Positions 1-13,371 of a DNA stretch of 64,000 bases are shown here, piece by piece. This DNA is from Hoplostethus atlanticus. Taxonomy: Eukaryota; Chordata; Actinopteri; Trachichthyiformes; Trachichthyidae. The notes beneath the pieces are model-generated. The model had not been told where the DNA came from. It did not search any database and worked only from the letters and a program-made list of their open reading frames with translations. Both the position numbers and the translations under genes were made by a program. The DNA lies in the NCBI GenBank assembly GCA_034670405.1, contig JAXDDX010000317.1, positions 158,704 to 222,703 on the forward strand, in the 5' to 3' direction. The first letter of the stretch is position 1; the number at the start of each line of letters is the position of its first letter.

Positions 1-922
1 GCGCCAGCGCTGATAAAATCCCCGACCGAGGGAGCGTTCCACAGGAGAACGCTCTAATGTGTTAAAACACCAAAGACAACCGCAGATACCCAGTGCACTG
101 ATTGAATCATCACAGCTCCCAATGTGAACGTTCATGTTGCTGTGGGTCTGAACCAGCCTTGGCCCCTCAAATGACTTTTTGATTTCTTTTGGGGGTGGGG
201 GGGGATCCTCGATCAGAACAGAAACATCTATTGTTTCATTGTTTGATCAGATGTCGATGTTGAGGAACTCCAGATGAAAACTACACCAAGCTATCAAACT
301 CTGGGCCAGTTTATTGCTGACCAAAAGGAATAAAACACACCAACACTGTGCAACCATGGCCACTCTCAGCTTCCGTACATCACTATTGTTTTAATCCCCT
401 GTTTTCTTGAAATCACAACTCTTCTATATTTCCTAGCTAGTCATCTTCTTAACTGACAAGACTAACTGTCATCAATTGAAGACAATGGGAAGGAAACAGT
501 AATGGTACAATTAAGTGATTTCAGCAAAACCCTCAAGGAAACAAGTTTGTTATCCCGAGTTTGTATTTTGACATAAAGTGACAGAGTGCAGGTTTAAGAA
601 GATGGATTAGAAGACGCTCATCTCCATCAAATAAAGATGAACAGTCAGTGGGTTTGACCGGCGTTCACATGGCCTCTCCCCCCCAGCCACTGTGGATTGT
701 TCTCAGTCTGAGCAAAGAGAGCGAAAGCGCCGCTCACTGAAGTCATTTGTTTTGTCTCTTCATAAGGAATGCCCCAGGAAAGGAGAGGGGGTGGGAGGGG
801 AAGGTTGTCCTGTCGGCTTAAAACAAGCAGTCAAGCACCTCTGCCGAGCGGCTGGACGGGACGCAAGGAAACCGCACGAAAATAAAACGCGTCAGACTAA
901 ACATTTGCACACCGTCTACACT

Positions 923-1050
923 CAACGTGGTGGGGCGGCCGTCCTTCAGGAGGGTTCGAGCCCCTGAATCCCTTCCAGCTCCAGGGGGTGGCCCGTTCAG
1001 TAGCTGCACCCTGCACCCCGACTTCACGGGGATCAATAAAGTATATCATC
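923..1050 (+). repeat. tRNA-derived SINE fragment
   Basis: A box-B-like GGTTCGAGCCCC is followed by a GC-rich body and ends in GGGATCAATAAAGTAT. The same tail closes the clearer SINE at 24,989-25,165, so both probably belong to one fish SINE family. The 5' box A part is not clear, so this is a partial copy. Confidence 0.5.
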
Positions 1051-1810
1051 GCTACCCCATAACCGCTTCGAAATCGACTGATTCGATGTTGAGATTCTGA
1101 CGGGGAACGTTTTCCTATCCCGTAACGCCATAAAGACGAAGGGTGACCTTCCGTTGACCCCCGGGTCTGTAAATCCATCACATTTGCTCTATTGGTCGAG
1201 GAGGGTGCTCGGAGATCCCATGCGACACCCGTCCGTAAATGAACACCCACATCGTTGCCTTGAACCGCTCAGGGACAAATGGCATTCTCAAACATTACAT
1301 AACATGAGTGACATTATCCGAACGCCGCCGATCGTGTTGTCTTCAGCTCCTTGGTCTGTTAAATTTGCTGTCTGTCTCTAATTTGACCTGAATAAAAGGT
1401 AAAAATGCCAGGAAACAAAAAAACTTCAAAGGTTCAGAAATAAAGGATCATTCTTCAAGCATGAAACTGCCCATGCACCCCATTTCACTGAGTCATGCTA
1501 ACAGGCGATGGTGAAACTGGACACATTTTTGTGCAAAAAAGGAACTTAGTGGTTCCGTCTGAATCCTAGTTCACGATGACAGACTCAGCAGAGAGAGAGA
1601 CTAAGACAGACCCACAATAAGCAGACATTTAGCTGTAAATACCAGTAGCCCAAGTAGGGAGGCAACTACACACACACACACACCTGTAGTCAATTTGTCC
1701 CACTGCAAACTGCTGGATCTCATGTACCATGTTCAGTTCAGCTCTCATGCACAACCAGTGAATCACTTCAACTTATTGCACAATGTAAACCAGACAAGAA
1801 TACAGATGGC

Positions 1811-1811
<1 letters not shown>

Positions 1812-1860
<49 letters not shown>
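1812..1860. repeat. (GT)n microsatellite
   Basis: About 24 uninterrupted GT units. Confidence 0.98.
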
Positions 1861-1861
<1 letters not shown>

Positions 1862-3183
1862 TACAGCTTGAGGGGATGTGAGGGTTGGCCTGGTACACGA
1901 TATTGTATTTCAGGACTTATAATTCACCTGCTTTCAGAGTAGTCGAGTCGAGTCGTCGAGTGCTAAACGTTTTCACACCCCATAAATCAAACGTCCCCAA
2001 TCTTTTCACGTTTTTTTTTTTTTTTCCCAGCTTAAATAATCACTTTCAATAATCTAACTTCACCGCAACTGAAGAGCTGCGTGTGGAGCTGCGATATATA
2101 TATGAATAACTCATTTTTGACCGAACTGTCAGACGGGAGCCAGCGAGCGTCTCACAGATGGCAGCGTGCAGGAGGTGGCCAACTCCAACCCGATTCAGCT
2201 TCGGAAAACGTTTTGAATTGATACCACATTTAGGTCCTGATTTCACTGAGCGGTGCAGGTAGGACGTACGGATGACTACGGACGGCGACGGACGTCATCG
2301 TCTCAAAATTTCCGCTTTTAATTTAATGTCAAAGTGTTTGCCGGGAAACCTTCGAAGGCTGTCGAGTTTCGGTGCCATCCTTTAACCAAATGCAGACAGG
2401 AAATGTGATCCTCACTGTGTTCGAGAGAGAGGGGGGGAGTGAGTCAACCCCTGTGCAGACACAATTGCTAAGTCAGGGTTTCAAATGCACCGTTTTGAAG
2501 CAATTGTTAGCATTTTTGTAGCGGTACCCACTGTCCATTGCACTGTGCATCATCGCAATTCCCTCGCCAACGTAAGGCAGGCGGACAAGCTTTGGGACTG
2601 CTTGACTTTTACCAGCTGCAGAATTCAATAAAACTCCATTATGGGTTGTCAGACGCTGAATCCTTTCTCAGGCAACACGGTCTGTGTGTAATCTCGCAGC
2701 GTGGGACTCGATCGAGCTCCGCGGCACGCCAGTAAAAACTTGTTCCCCTGGCAAGCAAAGAGAAAGAAAGCTCAGTCCATCAAAGCTGGACAAACAGGGT
2801 CCAGAGCCGAGCTGCCGAGGAGGCACGCCGGTGGGAGGCGCAGACCCACTGGGAAGACCAACAGTAGTCTTTTATTTTTCTGATCTGGTGCCTTTCTTAT
2901 CCCCTCTGTTTTTCCTGTCTCTCTCTCTGGTCTCATCTATTCCTGGTAGGGTTTGTTTGAAATGACAAGCCGCTCAGACGCTCTCTCAGACTGCCAGCAT
3001 CCTCCCGCTCGATATCAATCAAAAAGGTGCAACGGGGGTCAAAACCGAGGCAATAGCAATAAGTTGCGAATGCTCTGGGAGTTGATAAACTCTTCCAGAA
3101 ACGGCTGACGTCAGCTGTTTCCATTGCTGGATAAGGGATCAACAATATGGAGCGCTCAAACCTAAAATCCTCCAGGGCTTCTT

Positions 3184-3285
3184 TTAAAGGAGCTTTAAGT
3201 AATTATGACCTTTAGCGACCTCTATTGGCAACCTGCAGGAATTGCAACAACATTGATAGAAATCTACTTATTGCCCCTTTAATTG
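3184..3285. repeat. possible short MITE with TTAAAGG/CCTTTAA ends
   Basis: The stretch opens with TTTTAAAGGAGCTTTAAGTA and closes with TTGCCCCTTTAAT, so its ends are roughly inverted. A similar arrangement occurs at about 15,945-16,048. The ends look like a short palindromic repeat family. No transposase is present. Confidence 0.35.
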
Positions 3286-4592
3286 AAGGCAAAACCATTA
3301 AACAAAAATAACGTCTGACTGGACACATTCAGGGGCGTGGCTTTCTGGATCCATATTTGTGTCCATACTTGCTGCTAACATGCTTTTGAGTTAGAGGCCA
3401 CCGCGGTCCTGAGCGTATCCAGGCTAGGGCGTCCGAGTCCTGGGCCATGTGGCAACAGAGTGCCTGGGTCAATTTGCTCTGGTGCTCAGTGGAATGCTGG
3501 GAATTGTTTGCACTGTCTGTCTCAACTTTGCTGCTTCTGGCCAACTCAGTTTTTGCTGCTTCTGGCTGCACACACACACACACACACACCCTTTTTGCCT
3601 GTCAAGAAATTCATGAATTTGTGTTTTATGTTGCACGTTGTAAAGGGCACAGTGGTTGTGGTGTTGCAGCCGCAGCCTAACAGCCTGTGTTTGTCTTAAT
3701 GGTGTCTGAGAAGCTTTGGATGGGAGTGGAAGTGGTGTGTGTGTGTGTGTGTGCATCATGTCTGAGTGTGTGCATTTTAAGCTTTCATAGACAGAATCTG
3801 GGATCCACATCCACTCTGCGATGCTGGCGAAGGGCAGCGTCCTGGTCTGGTTGGCGAGGCGTATAAGTAAGCCTCTCCCGAAGATACTAATACCGATGTT
3901 TTGCCAACAGTAGAAATAAAACAGGGCTTTGTGGGTTCATCCGACACACAAGCAGGAAGGAATTCAGCTCCTTGCCGTCGCTCACACACAGAAAACATTC
4001 CTGCTCAACATCAGGCGGCCCGGTCGCCGGACAAATGTTCCCCCCCGAAAAAACACGTGACGAGACGTTTTGAACGGTGCCGTCGACCGTTTGCGCTGCA
4101 TGGGGTTGAAATAGCTGTGGTCTGGCGTTCCTGGTAGTTTGAAGTGCGTAAACGTTGTTGCAAATTACCCGTGGAGAGACGGCTGTAAATTCTCACCCAC
4201 CCACAACTCGGTAACACGACCTACATAGGTGGAAGAGAGGGAACGACTTGCTTTGAAAATGTTCTGTTAATTTTATCTGGGCAGCAGTGACGTTCATGTT
4301 TCATGGTGAAGGAGTTAGATCAGTCAACTCACTGCTAAGGTGCAGCGGGTAAAATAAAGTCCATGAAGAGAGAGTCTTAGCATTCATTGTTATTTATTGA
4401 AGGTAATAAGGTAATAAGGTAATAAGGCCCAAGGCCGTGGGTCAATTGCTCCATCAAGTGATTAGAGCACAGAGATCAATAGCTGCTGGTGGGCGAGACA
4501 CTGCTGCCTATGGGAGTGATGTTTCTTTTAAAAAACATAAAGGACCAAATAATAAAGATAACCAACTGCACAACTAGACAGCATGTGACTGA

Positions 4593-5340
4593 TGGCGGGT
4601 TCAGACTACACGATATCAGGCTGATTATAGCCCGATTCGGCAGACGTAGGGCGTCGGGTCGAGTCGGGAACGACAGGGTGCGACAATCTATCGTTTTATC
4701 TTGTGTAGTGTGACATAGCGGACGACAACCGACGCCGCATCTGGGACGCCTCACGACGTCCCGACAAAAGACTAGCATGTTAGAATTTTTTTTTGCCGTC
4801 CACGACGTGTTCCGTCTCGTCCGTGACGTTGACCAATAGGAGCATGGAGCACTATAAACAAACATGGCGAAGCGAAAGAGAAATGAATTTGTTGGTGCCG
4901 CTAGGTGGAACTATGAAACAGAGGAAAGGTTTGTCGAGCTGTGGAGGCTAGCCAGCTAGCTACATTTAGGTTTCACTACAGGCTAAAACATGGTTATTTT
5001 TCACCTCTTTGAAGGATTGACAACCCATACTGTTCTCTTCATGCGACCCAAGAACGGGTCCACAGTGTTTTTTTCTTTTTTTTTTTGCCTTTTCAGAACA
5101 CAAGACAGCTAATATCATGCATACCGCTTCGGACGCCATTGTTTGTTTACATTCTCGTTGCCTAGCACCTGCTTTTCGATGACATCACGCACGTCAGCAA
5201 GCGATTATTGGTCGGTGACCAACGTGTAGTCTGTCATGTCTGTCAGCCAAGACACGGCACGAATTTATCACTCTATATCGCCTAATCTGACACAGTGACC
5301 ATCGTAACAGACAAAAATATCTTGTAGTCTGATCCCGGCA
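4593..5340. mobile_element. Harbinger-like non-autonomous DNA transposon
   Basis: The ends form an imperfect inverted repeat of about 24 bp. The left end reads TGGCGGGTTCAGACTACACG and the right end, reverse-complemented, reads TGCCGGGATCAGACTACAAG. The roughly 750 bp interior encodes no transposase. It does carry a short Myb/MADF-like exon at 4,864-4,959. In PIF/Harbinger elements a Myb/SANT or MADF protein is the second gene beside the DDE transposase, which favours that superfamily. A convincing target-site duplication could not be defined by eye, so the exact borders are uncertain by a few bases. Confidence 0.7.
4864..4959 (+). pseudogene. truncated MADF/Myb-like transposon exon
   Basis: An ATG lies just downstream of a TATA-like ACTATAAAC. 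It opens a 31-codon frame containing the segment RWNYETEERFVELW, then stops at TAG. This pattern (basic start, then aromatic W-Y-E-x-E-x-F-V-E-L-W) resembles the first helix of MADF/SANT-type proteins encoded by Harbinger transposons. No GT donor follows where the rest of the domain should be spliced in, so it is a remnant, not a working gene. The assignment rests on motif recall, not on a search. Confidence 0.5.
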
Positions 5341-6559
5341 TAATATTTCACTTCACTCTCCTGAGCTGGCTGGCTGCTCTTTATGAGTCCCCAGAGTGAC
5401 TGGCGACGCCCACAATTAGATGCAGGTGAATGCAATTAGTCTGATTGCTAGTTGTTGATTTCAACAGGGCAGCAACTGACCACAATACACCCCCTTACTA
5501 CAGACAGCCTTCAGTTTAGTAGCCTTTCAGCCTTATAGGGACCGGCTGGAGAACAATAAGAGTGTCCTGTAGATAGTTTCTATGAGATTCAATTGCTAAA
5601 GCAGGAATAAAATGAAATATTTATCTCCTTTTTTTCATTGTATGCACTCTAAAAAAATATGGAAGTACGTTCATTCACGTTCCTAATGCTTGCTGTCATT
5701 TCACTGTTATTTATCCAGGCTTCCCAATAAGACACGCCAGCTCAACAGGATCATAACACCGCTCCAGGGCTGCACCTCCCACCTCCCACCTCCTCATGAA
5801 CAAGAAACCGGGTCCGAGGTGACGTAACGCCCCTCCGGCAGCCTCGGGGGTTCGGCCGTCTTAGCACAGTTCAGTACATATGGTTCATTGCTGTGCTGTT
5901 TTTTAACTGGGAGCAATTTGGGGGGTTCAGATCGTGTCAGCTCGTTAGCTAACAGATCATAGCATCTGGTTAGCGGCTAGTAGTTGCATTGGTTGCTTTA
6001 ACCTGCAACTGCCTCAATCAGTGACACCTACCTAGTCAGACTATTCACTTATAAGGTTAGTGACTGGATCTACACCCAAACCACAACAGGTTTTGTCTTG
6101 ATCTTCCAGTGTGTGCTTGTAACATGTTCTCCGGCTAGCTTATTTTCAGCGGTATTGAGAGTATTTGAGAGTATTTGAGAGTGCGCTAATGCGTTAAACA
6201 GAAGTACGGTTCTCAAAACACAGCGTGTTTATTCACTGATCCCAGGACAAGTTATTGTTGTAGTCTAACTCCTGAGTCCACACTGACTCCTGGTATTTAT
6301 TGTCCATTTCATGCCGTCTGGATCCTTCCATAATTCAAACATGGCAAACACATGCAGTATTTCATCTTTGTGCTGAAACCCTTTTTTTTTTTCTATTGAA
6401 TACTTGCTTAGGCGCCAAATATGTTCTGTTTGAATCTCCCTCGCTCTGTTCGACGGTCTGGACCGATTCATCTCTCCACTCCTGAGACGATGCTGACCGA
6501 GCTGCTGTTGACGCCAGATCAGGACGTCCCACCCAAGTGTCCTGATTGTGTTTATTCTG

Positions 6560-6765
6560 TATACTCGACATCTATTGCAGCCTCTCTCTGAGTCCCAAGG
6601 TTTCTTCCATTTCTTCCTAAAACGCTTTGTGGGAGTTTTTTTCTTGTCCTCTGCGAGGGTCCACATGTCATGTGATGTCATTTGTTGTTTTCATAGTGTG
6701 GGTGCTGTGAAGCCCTTTGAGACTGTCGCTGTGATCAAGGGCTAAACAAGTAAAGGACTTGACTT
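6560..6765 (+). repeat. 3' tail of a fish LINE/SINE family
   Basis: The sequence contains GTCCCAAGGTTTCTTCC, GGGAGTTTTTTTCTTGTCCT and GTGAAGCCCTTTGAGACTGT, and ends in GGGCTAAACAAGTAAAGGAC. This series of blocks is a common interspersed-repeat 3' end in teleost genomes. No open reverse-transcriptase frame precedes it, so it is a 5'-truncated copy. Confidence 0.6.
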
Positions 6766-6816
6766 CAGATCCATTCCTGCATAAATGGCTCCTAAAATAT
6801 GATCCGATCTTCGTCT

Positions 6817-7120
6817 AAGTCATAAAAACACAATGTGACTTAACAAGCAACACACACACACGCTGACCTTAACCCTACTGAAATGTTTTGCGGCATGACC
6901 TGAAACAAGCTGCTCATGCAAGACATCCCGAAAAACATCAATGACCTGAAGCCGTTCTGTGAGGAGGGATGGTCCAAAATACCTCCTGACCACTAGAGGA
7001 GGTTCTAGCAGCCACTAAATCTCAAGGTTCACATACTTTTTTCCAATCCAAGCTGTTCAATAAATACAATTTTTGTGTGTTATTTGTTAAATCACATTGT
7101 GTTTATCCATTTTTATGACT
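6817..7120. mobile_element. Tc1-like transposon, internally deleted
   Basis: The left end (AGTCATAAAAACACAATGTG) matches the reverse complement of the right end (AGTCATAAAAATGGATAAAC, then ACAATGTGATTTAAC) with a small indel, giving terminal inverted repeats. Inside, one frame reads ADLNPTEM. This resembles the conserved D-L-N-P-I-E of Tc1 transposases just before the last acidic catalytic residue, and it soon hits stops and a frameshift. The block AAGGTTCACATACTTTTTTCC near the right end is also usual for Tc1-like ends. This is a dead, deleted copy. Confidence 0.7.
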
Positions 7121-7817
7121 CCTATGTTTCCTCACAACCTCTGTGCTTCAGTGTGCCCTGCTAAAGCCAATATCAAACATTTGCCTCACACTTAGTGGGT
7201 CCAGACACCAGCCAGACAAAGTACCAGATGAACAGACAGTGACTCAGCACTTGTCAAGCTGCGAGCGGGCTCTTTTTTGGATCCACCTAAATCGATTAAT
7301 TTACTCCCCACCACCAAACATCGGGGGTTTCCAGTCCAAATATCTGGCTGCTGCTCCAAGGGCAGCGCAGGAATGAACTGCAAACCAAAACGCTTGGCTC
7401 CACGCTGCAAGGCAAATAAATAAAACATCTGAGAGGGAGTCTCTTAATGCTGCGGTATTCTCTCACATAAATGCAGTAATCTCGACGGCAAGAGAGATTA
7501 CCTTGATGTCCAAGGCCCGTGAACGGCGCTCTGATTCCAATGGCGAAATAGTTGACACAGTGTGGGCGAGAAAGAAGAATTCTCATGCTCATATCCCTCC
7601 ATCTTGGAAGATATGCTCGCCGCAGAGCAACACAGAGCTTTGTCTGTGTTTGTTACTGGAGGCCGTAGAAGTGCAATTTTAGTTCAAGGTAACAAAAAGG
7701 GGGAAATCAGATTGGAAGTCCACACAGATTAGATCTGGACACACACAGATGGAAATGCCGCGTTGTGTTCAACTGGAACTGACCCTGCTTTGCTGCAAAT
7801 GCCCCGCTTTTTCTACA

Positions 7818-8058
7818 TGTCTGTTTCTTTATTTATTTTTATTTTAATATATATATTTTATTTTATTTATTTAATTGTATTTAATTGTAATATATTATTT
7901 ATTTTATATTTTTATATATTTTTTTAATATATTATTTTTTTAATATATTTTTATTTATGTATTTTATTATTATTATTATTGTTATTATTATTACGAGGTC
8001 TTATGTCAGGGAATGTTCTGTCCTGTTAAAAATGAAAATAAAAAGTAAAAAAAAAAAA
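7818..8058. repeat. AT-rich low-complexity tract
   Basis: Nearly pure A/T, built from TTTAT, TATAT and ATT units and ending in an A-run. No gene signal. Confidence 0.9.
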
Positions 8059-10172
8059 ACTCAGTAACTGATTACTTTCAGCAACTGATTACATGAGTAA
8101 GCAGTTAATTTCACATTTTCCCACTGTACCTGTTGAATACTGTCGTCATCATCTACAACCAATACCCGTTATTGAACTCTGGCTAACATCATGTGTGTGA
8201 TGTCATGATCTAATTGCTCTAAATACTTCAAACATCCTGAGGAGTAATCCAGATTTCTTTTCCAGTACCTTTTTAATCTGGGGACTGTCAAATGTATTTA
8301 TGAAGAGCTTCTACAGTTTTTTTCGATTGCTTTGACTCAATTTGCACAACAGAGTTTCAATGTGCAAAACTCTTAACACAGAATGCTATACTGCTCATTT
8401 TGGGTTCAAAATCTAATATAGCATGCAAAATATAAATACCAGTGTCAAATGAGAGAATATTATATGCAAAAGTTTATCATAGCACCAGAACATTAGATAT
8501 GTTCATCATTGAAGTTTAATTATTGGTGCATTTTCAAATACAATGGACATCAAATAATGCGGTCAAACACTAAATAACTGTCATCAAAAAAGATTATGCA
8601 AGAGTCATTTACTCATAAGTACTTCAAATGAAGTACAGCAAGCATCCCCTGTGATCCCCTGTGATAGACTGAGGTATATATATATATATAGCTTGTGTTT
8701 TTATGGAAGACAAACAAAATATTAGATTACAGTAGATTACTGTATATGAAAGAAATCATACAGTAATGCAGTAAACTCAACTGAATTTTACAGTAAAAAC
8801 AAAAACAACAGTTAAAGCAAAAATTACAGTAACAAAAAACAAAACAAATGCATTTCAGTGCTTAAGCAGCATTTTGCCTCTCTGCTGCATTTGTTCAGGG
8901 AAAGTGGGTACACCAAAACACTTCATGACAAGATAACTGAATGCACTGAACATCACAGATGGATGATATTTGACGGTGTATCTGAGAGATGTTATATTAT
9001 AGAGGGTGAATTGTTCCTGGACTGTTGGAGCGAGAGGATGGAGTTATATTTAGTAACACCGACAGGATGGTTGTTATCCATAAGGTTACCCAGTACAGTG
9101 ACAGACACACAAGGCCTTAATAAGCCTTAGACTTAAGGACCACAGGAAATGAAGGCGGTGAAGGTGTAATGATCCCTTTCCTGTGATGTCACGTGGAGCT
9201 GGCGCGCTTCGGTTTGCTCGCCGAAGGAAAAAGACTTGGTGACAACATGGATAAACAAGCCACCGCCACGCCGGCACGGTACGATGTATGAAAGAACGCT
9301 TTTGACCTTCGGAGCAATTTAACTTTTCAGAGAACAGGTGTGGAGGTTGTGAAGGTTTGTTATTATCTTAAGTCCAACTCTCATCTCTGAAATGTTTTCC
9401 CACCCACCCATTATGGTATAACCCATTGTTTTTTGTGTGCAGTTCAGCACAGGGGGGCTTTTATTTTGCTATGGTACCCCAGCTATTTGGTTCTTCTCAC
9501 TTTAAACGGTCTCTGGCAGTGATGTTGTTATGTAAAGCTTCACTCCTCGCTTTTTGCCAGTGAGGCCCAATCAAAAGCTCAAAGGAAAAGTGAGAAGGCG
9601 AGACAATTTAATTTGGCAAGATGAGCTGTCCTGGACACGGTGCCTCCCCCCCCACGAGCCCGCCGGCTGCAAGGAAGCAATGACGACGGTCCCTCTTATC
9701 CCCAAAAGCTGCTCTGTCTGGTTTCTATGCACTCACCGCCCCCGCTGCCAAATCCTCCAAGCATCCACCAAACACGAAGGAGGAGGATTTTAAGTCGCGA
9801 GGGCTGTGAAACGACGGCAGATCCAAGGTGGTCGAGAGCAGAGCAAACAACCGGTCGGACTTCAGACCGCAGGCAGGAAGTGGTTCCAGCAGGAATCAGT
9901 GGTTTTATTGTTTCACTGTGGAGGACGGTGCAGAGTGATGCATTACCTTCAGGTCACACGCCATCCGCTGTAAAGAGCCGCTGTTTGTTTTGTTACTGGG
10001 GATGTATGCACAGTTTGGCCTCATTGGAGTAATCGACGTCTGCAAATGGTATTACTGCTGCATCACTCAACGCGGTGACATCATGCAACTGCAGTCAAGA
10101 TGATGACCGAGTTATTAGTTTGATCACAATCTAACAACAGACATAAAACAGACCCTGGCTGTAATGGGAACC

Positions 10173-10176
<4 letters not shown>

Positions 10177-10219
<43 letters not shown>
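10177..10219. repeat. (AC)n microsatellite
   Basis: About 21 AC units. Confidence 0.98.
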
Positions 10220-10221
<2 letters not shown>

Positions 10222-11487
10222 GCATCCAACCTGTACGTCTAGCTCCATCTTTTTGCTTCGCCATGCATCACAGAAAAAGGCGTAAAAACGATCTAAAATC
10301 AAATCCATTTCAAGAGAATCTTCCCGGTGACTTTTAAGAGGTGTCTAGGTTATTTATACCATGAAAAAAAAAACACAAAATAAACACTGTCTGCTAGGGA
10401 AATTAAGATGTTCACATTTTTTCCACACCGGCGGGCCAAAAAACAAGAGGCAACAAGAGGAAATGCCTCCACACCAGGTTGATGTATGAATGTTTGGAAA
10501 CTGTGCTGGATCATTTCTCAGTGTTAATAAGTGTTGATTGGACTCTTATAAACACTGGCGAGTGTTGATTTTCACACGCTCACTGTTAGATTCACACTGA
10601 TGCTGCGGTCTTGTCTGCAGAAAATCCAGCGAGACGCCATAAATCTCCCTGATGAAGCCTTTGAGTTGATCATGGACGAGTATGATGGATGGGGGCAAAG
10701 AGGTATTGATCTGTGACTTCTTTGGTTTATTGGCTATTAGACGGCAGAGCCTGACACAAGTCAACACTTTCAAATAGCCTCATTTCTAAGAGTTGAATGC
10801 CGGTGGAGGACCTGAGCTCAAGCTTGAGAAAGTCACTGACCCCGGACCAGGTTCAGAAGAGCAAGAAAAAACAGACGTTGCTCATGGGGATTAATAAAGA
10901 ATCACACGTATTGATGAGTAAGAGTGAGGCCCTGCACACACCGAGCTGCTCCCTCGTCTGCATTATATCTGTCAAGTCAATGGTCACATTTCACAGAACC
11001 CCATACTTTAGATTGTAATGGCCTGTGAAATCGCTCCTTGACTGCTGCCTGAATTGTTTCACTTTTCCAGTGATCCTTGTGTTTCCTCGGTGGAACGTCA
11101 GCGAGCACATTTTAAAGCCGCACGACGCGTAAATCGACATTTTCACATCTAATCATTTTCATCACTTCCTCACCCAAAAAAAATGCTTTATTATTTCCCC
11201 TCGTGAGCCAAATCACCGAGAGCGGCACGAAACGGTCCCCACAATCCAGAGGGTTTATCTTCAAAAACTCACCGGCTCCCCTTTCCTGATGAGACTCGTG
11301 CTTTTCGTGAAATGTTTTCCGACAGGCCGAACAGACGGGATGGAGATCGACAGCCAAAATCGACAGCTGTAATTCTGCTAGGATGGAAAAAGACGGTGGA
11401 ACCTGAACGCAACACTATAGGAGTGCTGCTCACCCCCACGGTGACGGAGCTGCAGCCAGGTCCAGCTGCTCTTCTTGAGTTTATCTT

Positions 11488-11529
11488 AGTCCTTTCTTTC
11501 TTTCTTACTTTCTTTCTTTCTTTCTTTCA
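11488..11529. repeat. (TTTC)n microsatellite
   Basis: Tandem CTTT units with one interruption (CTTA). Confidence 0.9.
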
Positions 11530-12664
11530 AAAATAAAAAACAGAGCCATGATTTAGGGCAAATATGGCCTTTAGTAGGAGTCACATAAAAGACCCCCAAA
11601 TAGAAACGCACTAGACCCCATCTGACATCACTTTGTGGATTTCCATTAACCATCAGCTGGTTTTTATTGTTCATTTTCCTCATGTAGCTGACAGCGATCA
11701 TATGAGAGAGACGTTTCTTCTGTCCATTCCAGTTGAGTTCAAGTGTCGAGTGGGTTTCGTAGCGTAGCGTAACTTTGTGTTGAAACGGTGGGCAAAATAT
11801 CTGTCCACTACACACATGAAATTCACAGTAGGGAAAAGAGACAGAGCAGCTTGAAAGGGACTCTCGTTGCCGACACGCTGAGATGGAGCCGGTGCCAATC
11901 CCTGCAAAACCAAAACTCAAGATGATGACGATGAAAGGCCTCAACCTTTTTCCTTTGAAGCTAAACTGCTGACCACTAGCTCTCCCTCTGACTGCGTTTC
12001 CCTCCTGGCGTGCCTCGAGAAAGTCTGAGGTCGATTTAGCGAATTCATCGCCGCACATTTTCTGTCATTTCGGGGCATTTTTGAGCTGCCAAGCAATCAA
12101 TAAATTTGGCTTGTTCGAAAACTCTTGATAGTAGCGGCCCGCGCACCTGCTAGCGTTACTCACGACCGCTAGCCCGCCAACATGAAAGGAAGTTGATTGA
12201 GCAACAGGAAACAGACAGTAATAGCAGTGTGCCTTTCACTTGGCCTTGGGATCTAAGTGGCAGGTTAATAACGGCACAACCAGGAAGTCTGCACACAGGC
12301 AGGTATGAGGTCAGTGTTTCCACCCAGCCGGCTCCGTGTTGTTCTTCCTGGTGTATTTGGAGGGAGACAGACTGCCACTATCCGGACGTTAGAAAATGCA
12401 TTTGGTCGCATGTTTCATCCCCCAGTGAGGCGGCTAGTGAGTGAAGCCATGACTATTTGCAGAGAGCTGATGGTAAAATCGGTGGGGGGGGGTAATCACA
12501 ATGTTTTCTTTCTAAACAATATCTGCAAAACTACTAAAAGGAGAAACAAACTAAAATAAATATCCAGTAATTGGGATGTGAACCGGCTGTGCAGGACGTC
12601 TCGGACAGAAGCAGGAACCTTGATTCGGTTAAAAACACATTTCTGTTTGCACCAACAGCTTCGG

Positions 12665-12815
12665 GGAGGCGAGGTTACGTACATTCCTGGGAGCGAAACT
12701 GCCAGCCTTGCAACTCTGAGCGGCTAAGCCAAAGCATCTGGGCCCGGCGGTGCCTTGCTCAAGGGCACCCTCGCCCACCTCCCGGACGATGGAGAGGGAG
12801 GAGGGACCAGTAACA
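12665..12815 (-). repeat. SINE-like repeat, antisense
   Basis: Read on the minus strand, the start resembles a degraded tRNA box B. The + strand contains GGTGCCTTGCTCAAGGGCACC, a block that recurs in many fish interspersed repeats. No ORF. Confidence 0.35.
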
Positions 12816-13292
12816 TCCCATGCTGCTCTTGTTCCACGCTGCAAAAAAATAGCCATGTTAACAATGAATTTCATCAGAGTTGTGAGTCTTTAATCTTATT
12901 TTTGTTAAAACAAGAGAAACAAATCTGAGAGGAGTTCAGTTCTTGTCATTTTCCTGCCTTCTTTCAAGATGTTAACTCTTGTTTCTGGAGAATTGCTGAA
13001 ACAAGTGAAACTGCACTGGAAACAAGAGACTGAATATGAGACTCGGTGGACATTTTTTTGCAGTGCAGCAGTCACAAAATGCTTGCTCCATGACGAGTCT
13101 GCTCTCAACCTCAGCCAGCGCTGGCTAACCAGAGTGAGACCCTGCCCTTAAAGCTATCTGCGCACAGTCAGGGATCCAGGTCAGACTAGGATCTCCCTCC
13201 TCGCCTCGTGCAGTCGATCGGGTTTGAAACTCTCTCCTCACTTTCCTTCAGTAGCTTCTCGACTTCTCTCTCTCCACCACACACAAATCCAG

Positions 13293-13298
<6 letters not shown>

Positions 13299-13368
<70 letters not shown>
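13299..13368. repeat. (CT)n microsatellite just upstream of a TATA-like box
   Basis: About 35 CT units on the + strand. It ends 43 bp before the ATAAAAG of the candidate promoter at 13,411. CT/GA tracts next to core promoters can act as GAGA-type elements, but that is inference here. Confidence 0.97.

Positions 13369-13371
<3 letters not shown>

Noticed and set aside
8858-9130. 90-codon frame with HRWMIFDG, reminiscent of a dynein heavy-chain motif
   Set aside because: Only eight residues look similar, the following sequence does not continue the dynein motif in any frame, and no neighbouring exons support it.
11486-12058. 190-codon minus-strand open frame
   Set aside because: Its end is coded by the TTTC microsatellite (Lys-Glu repeats) and the rest shows no motif.
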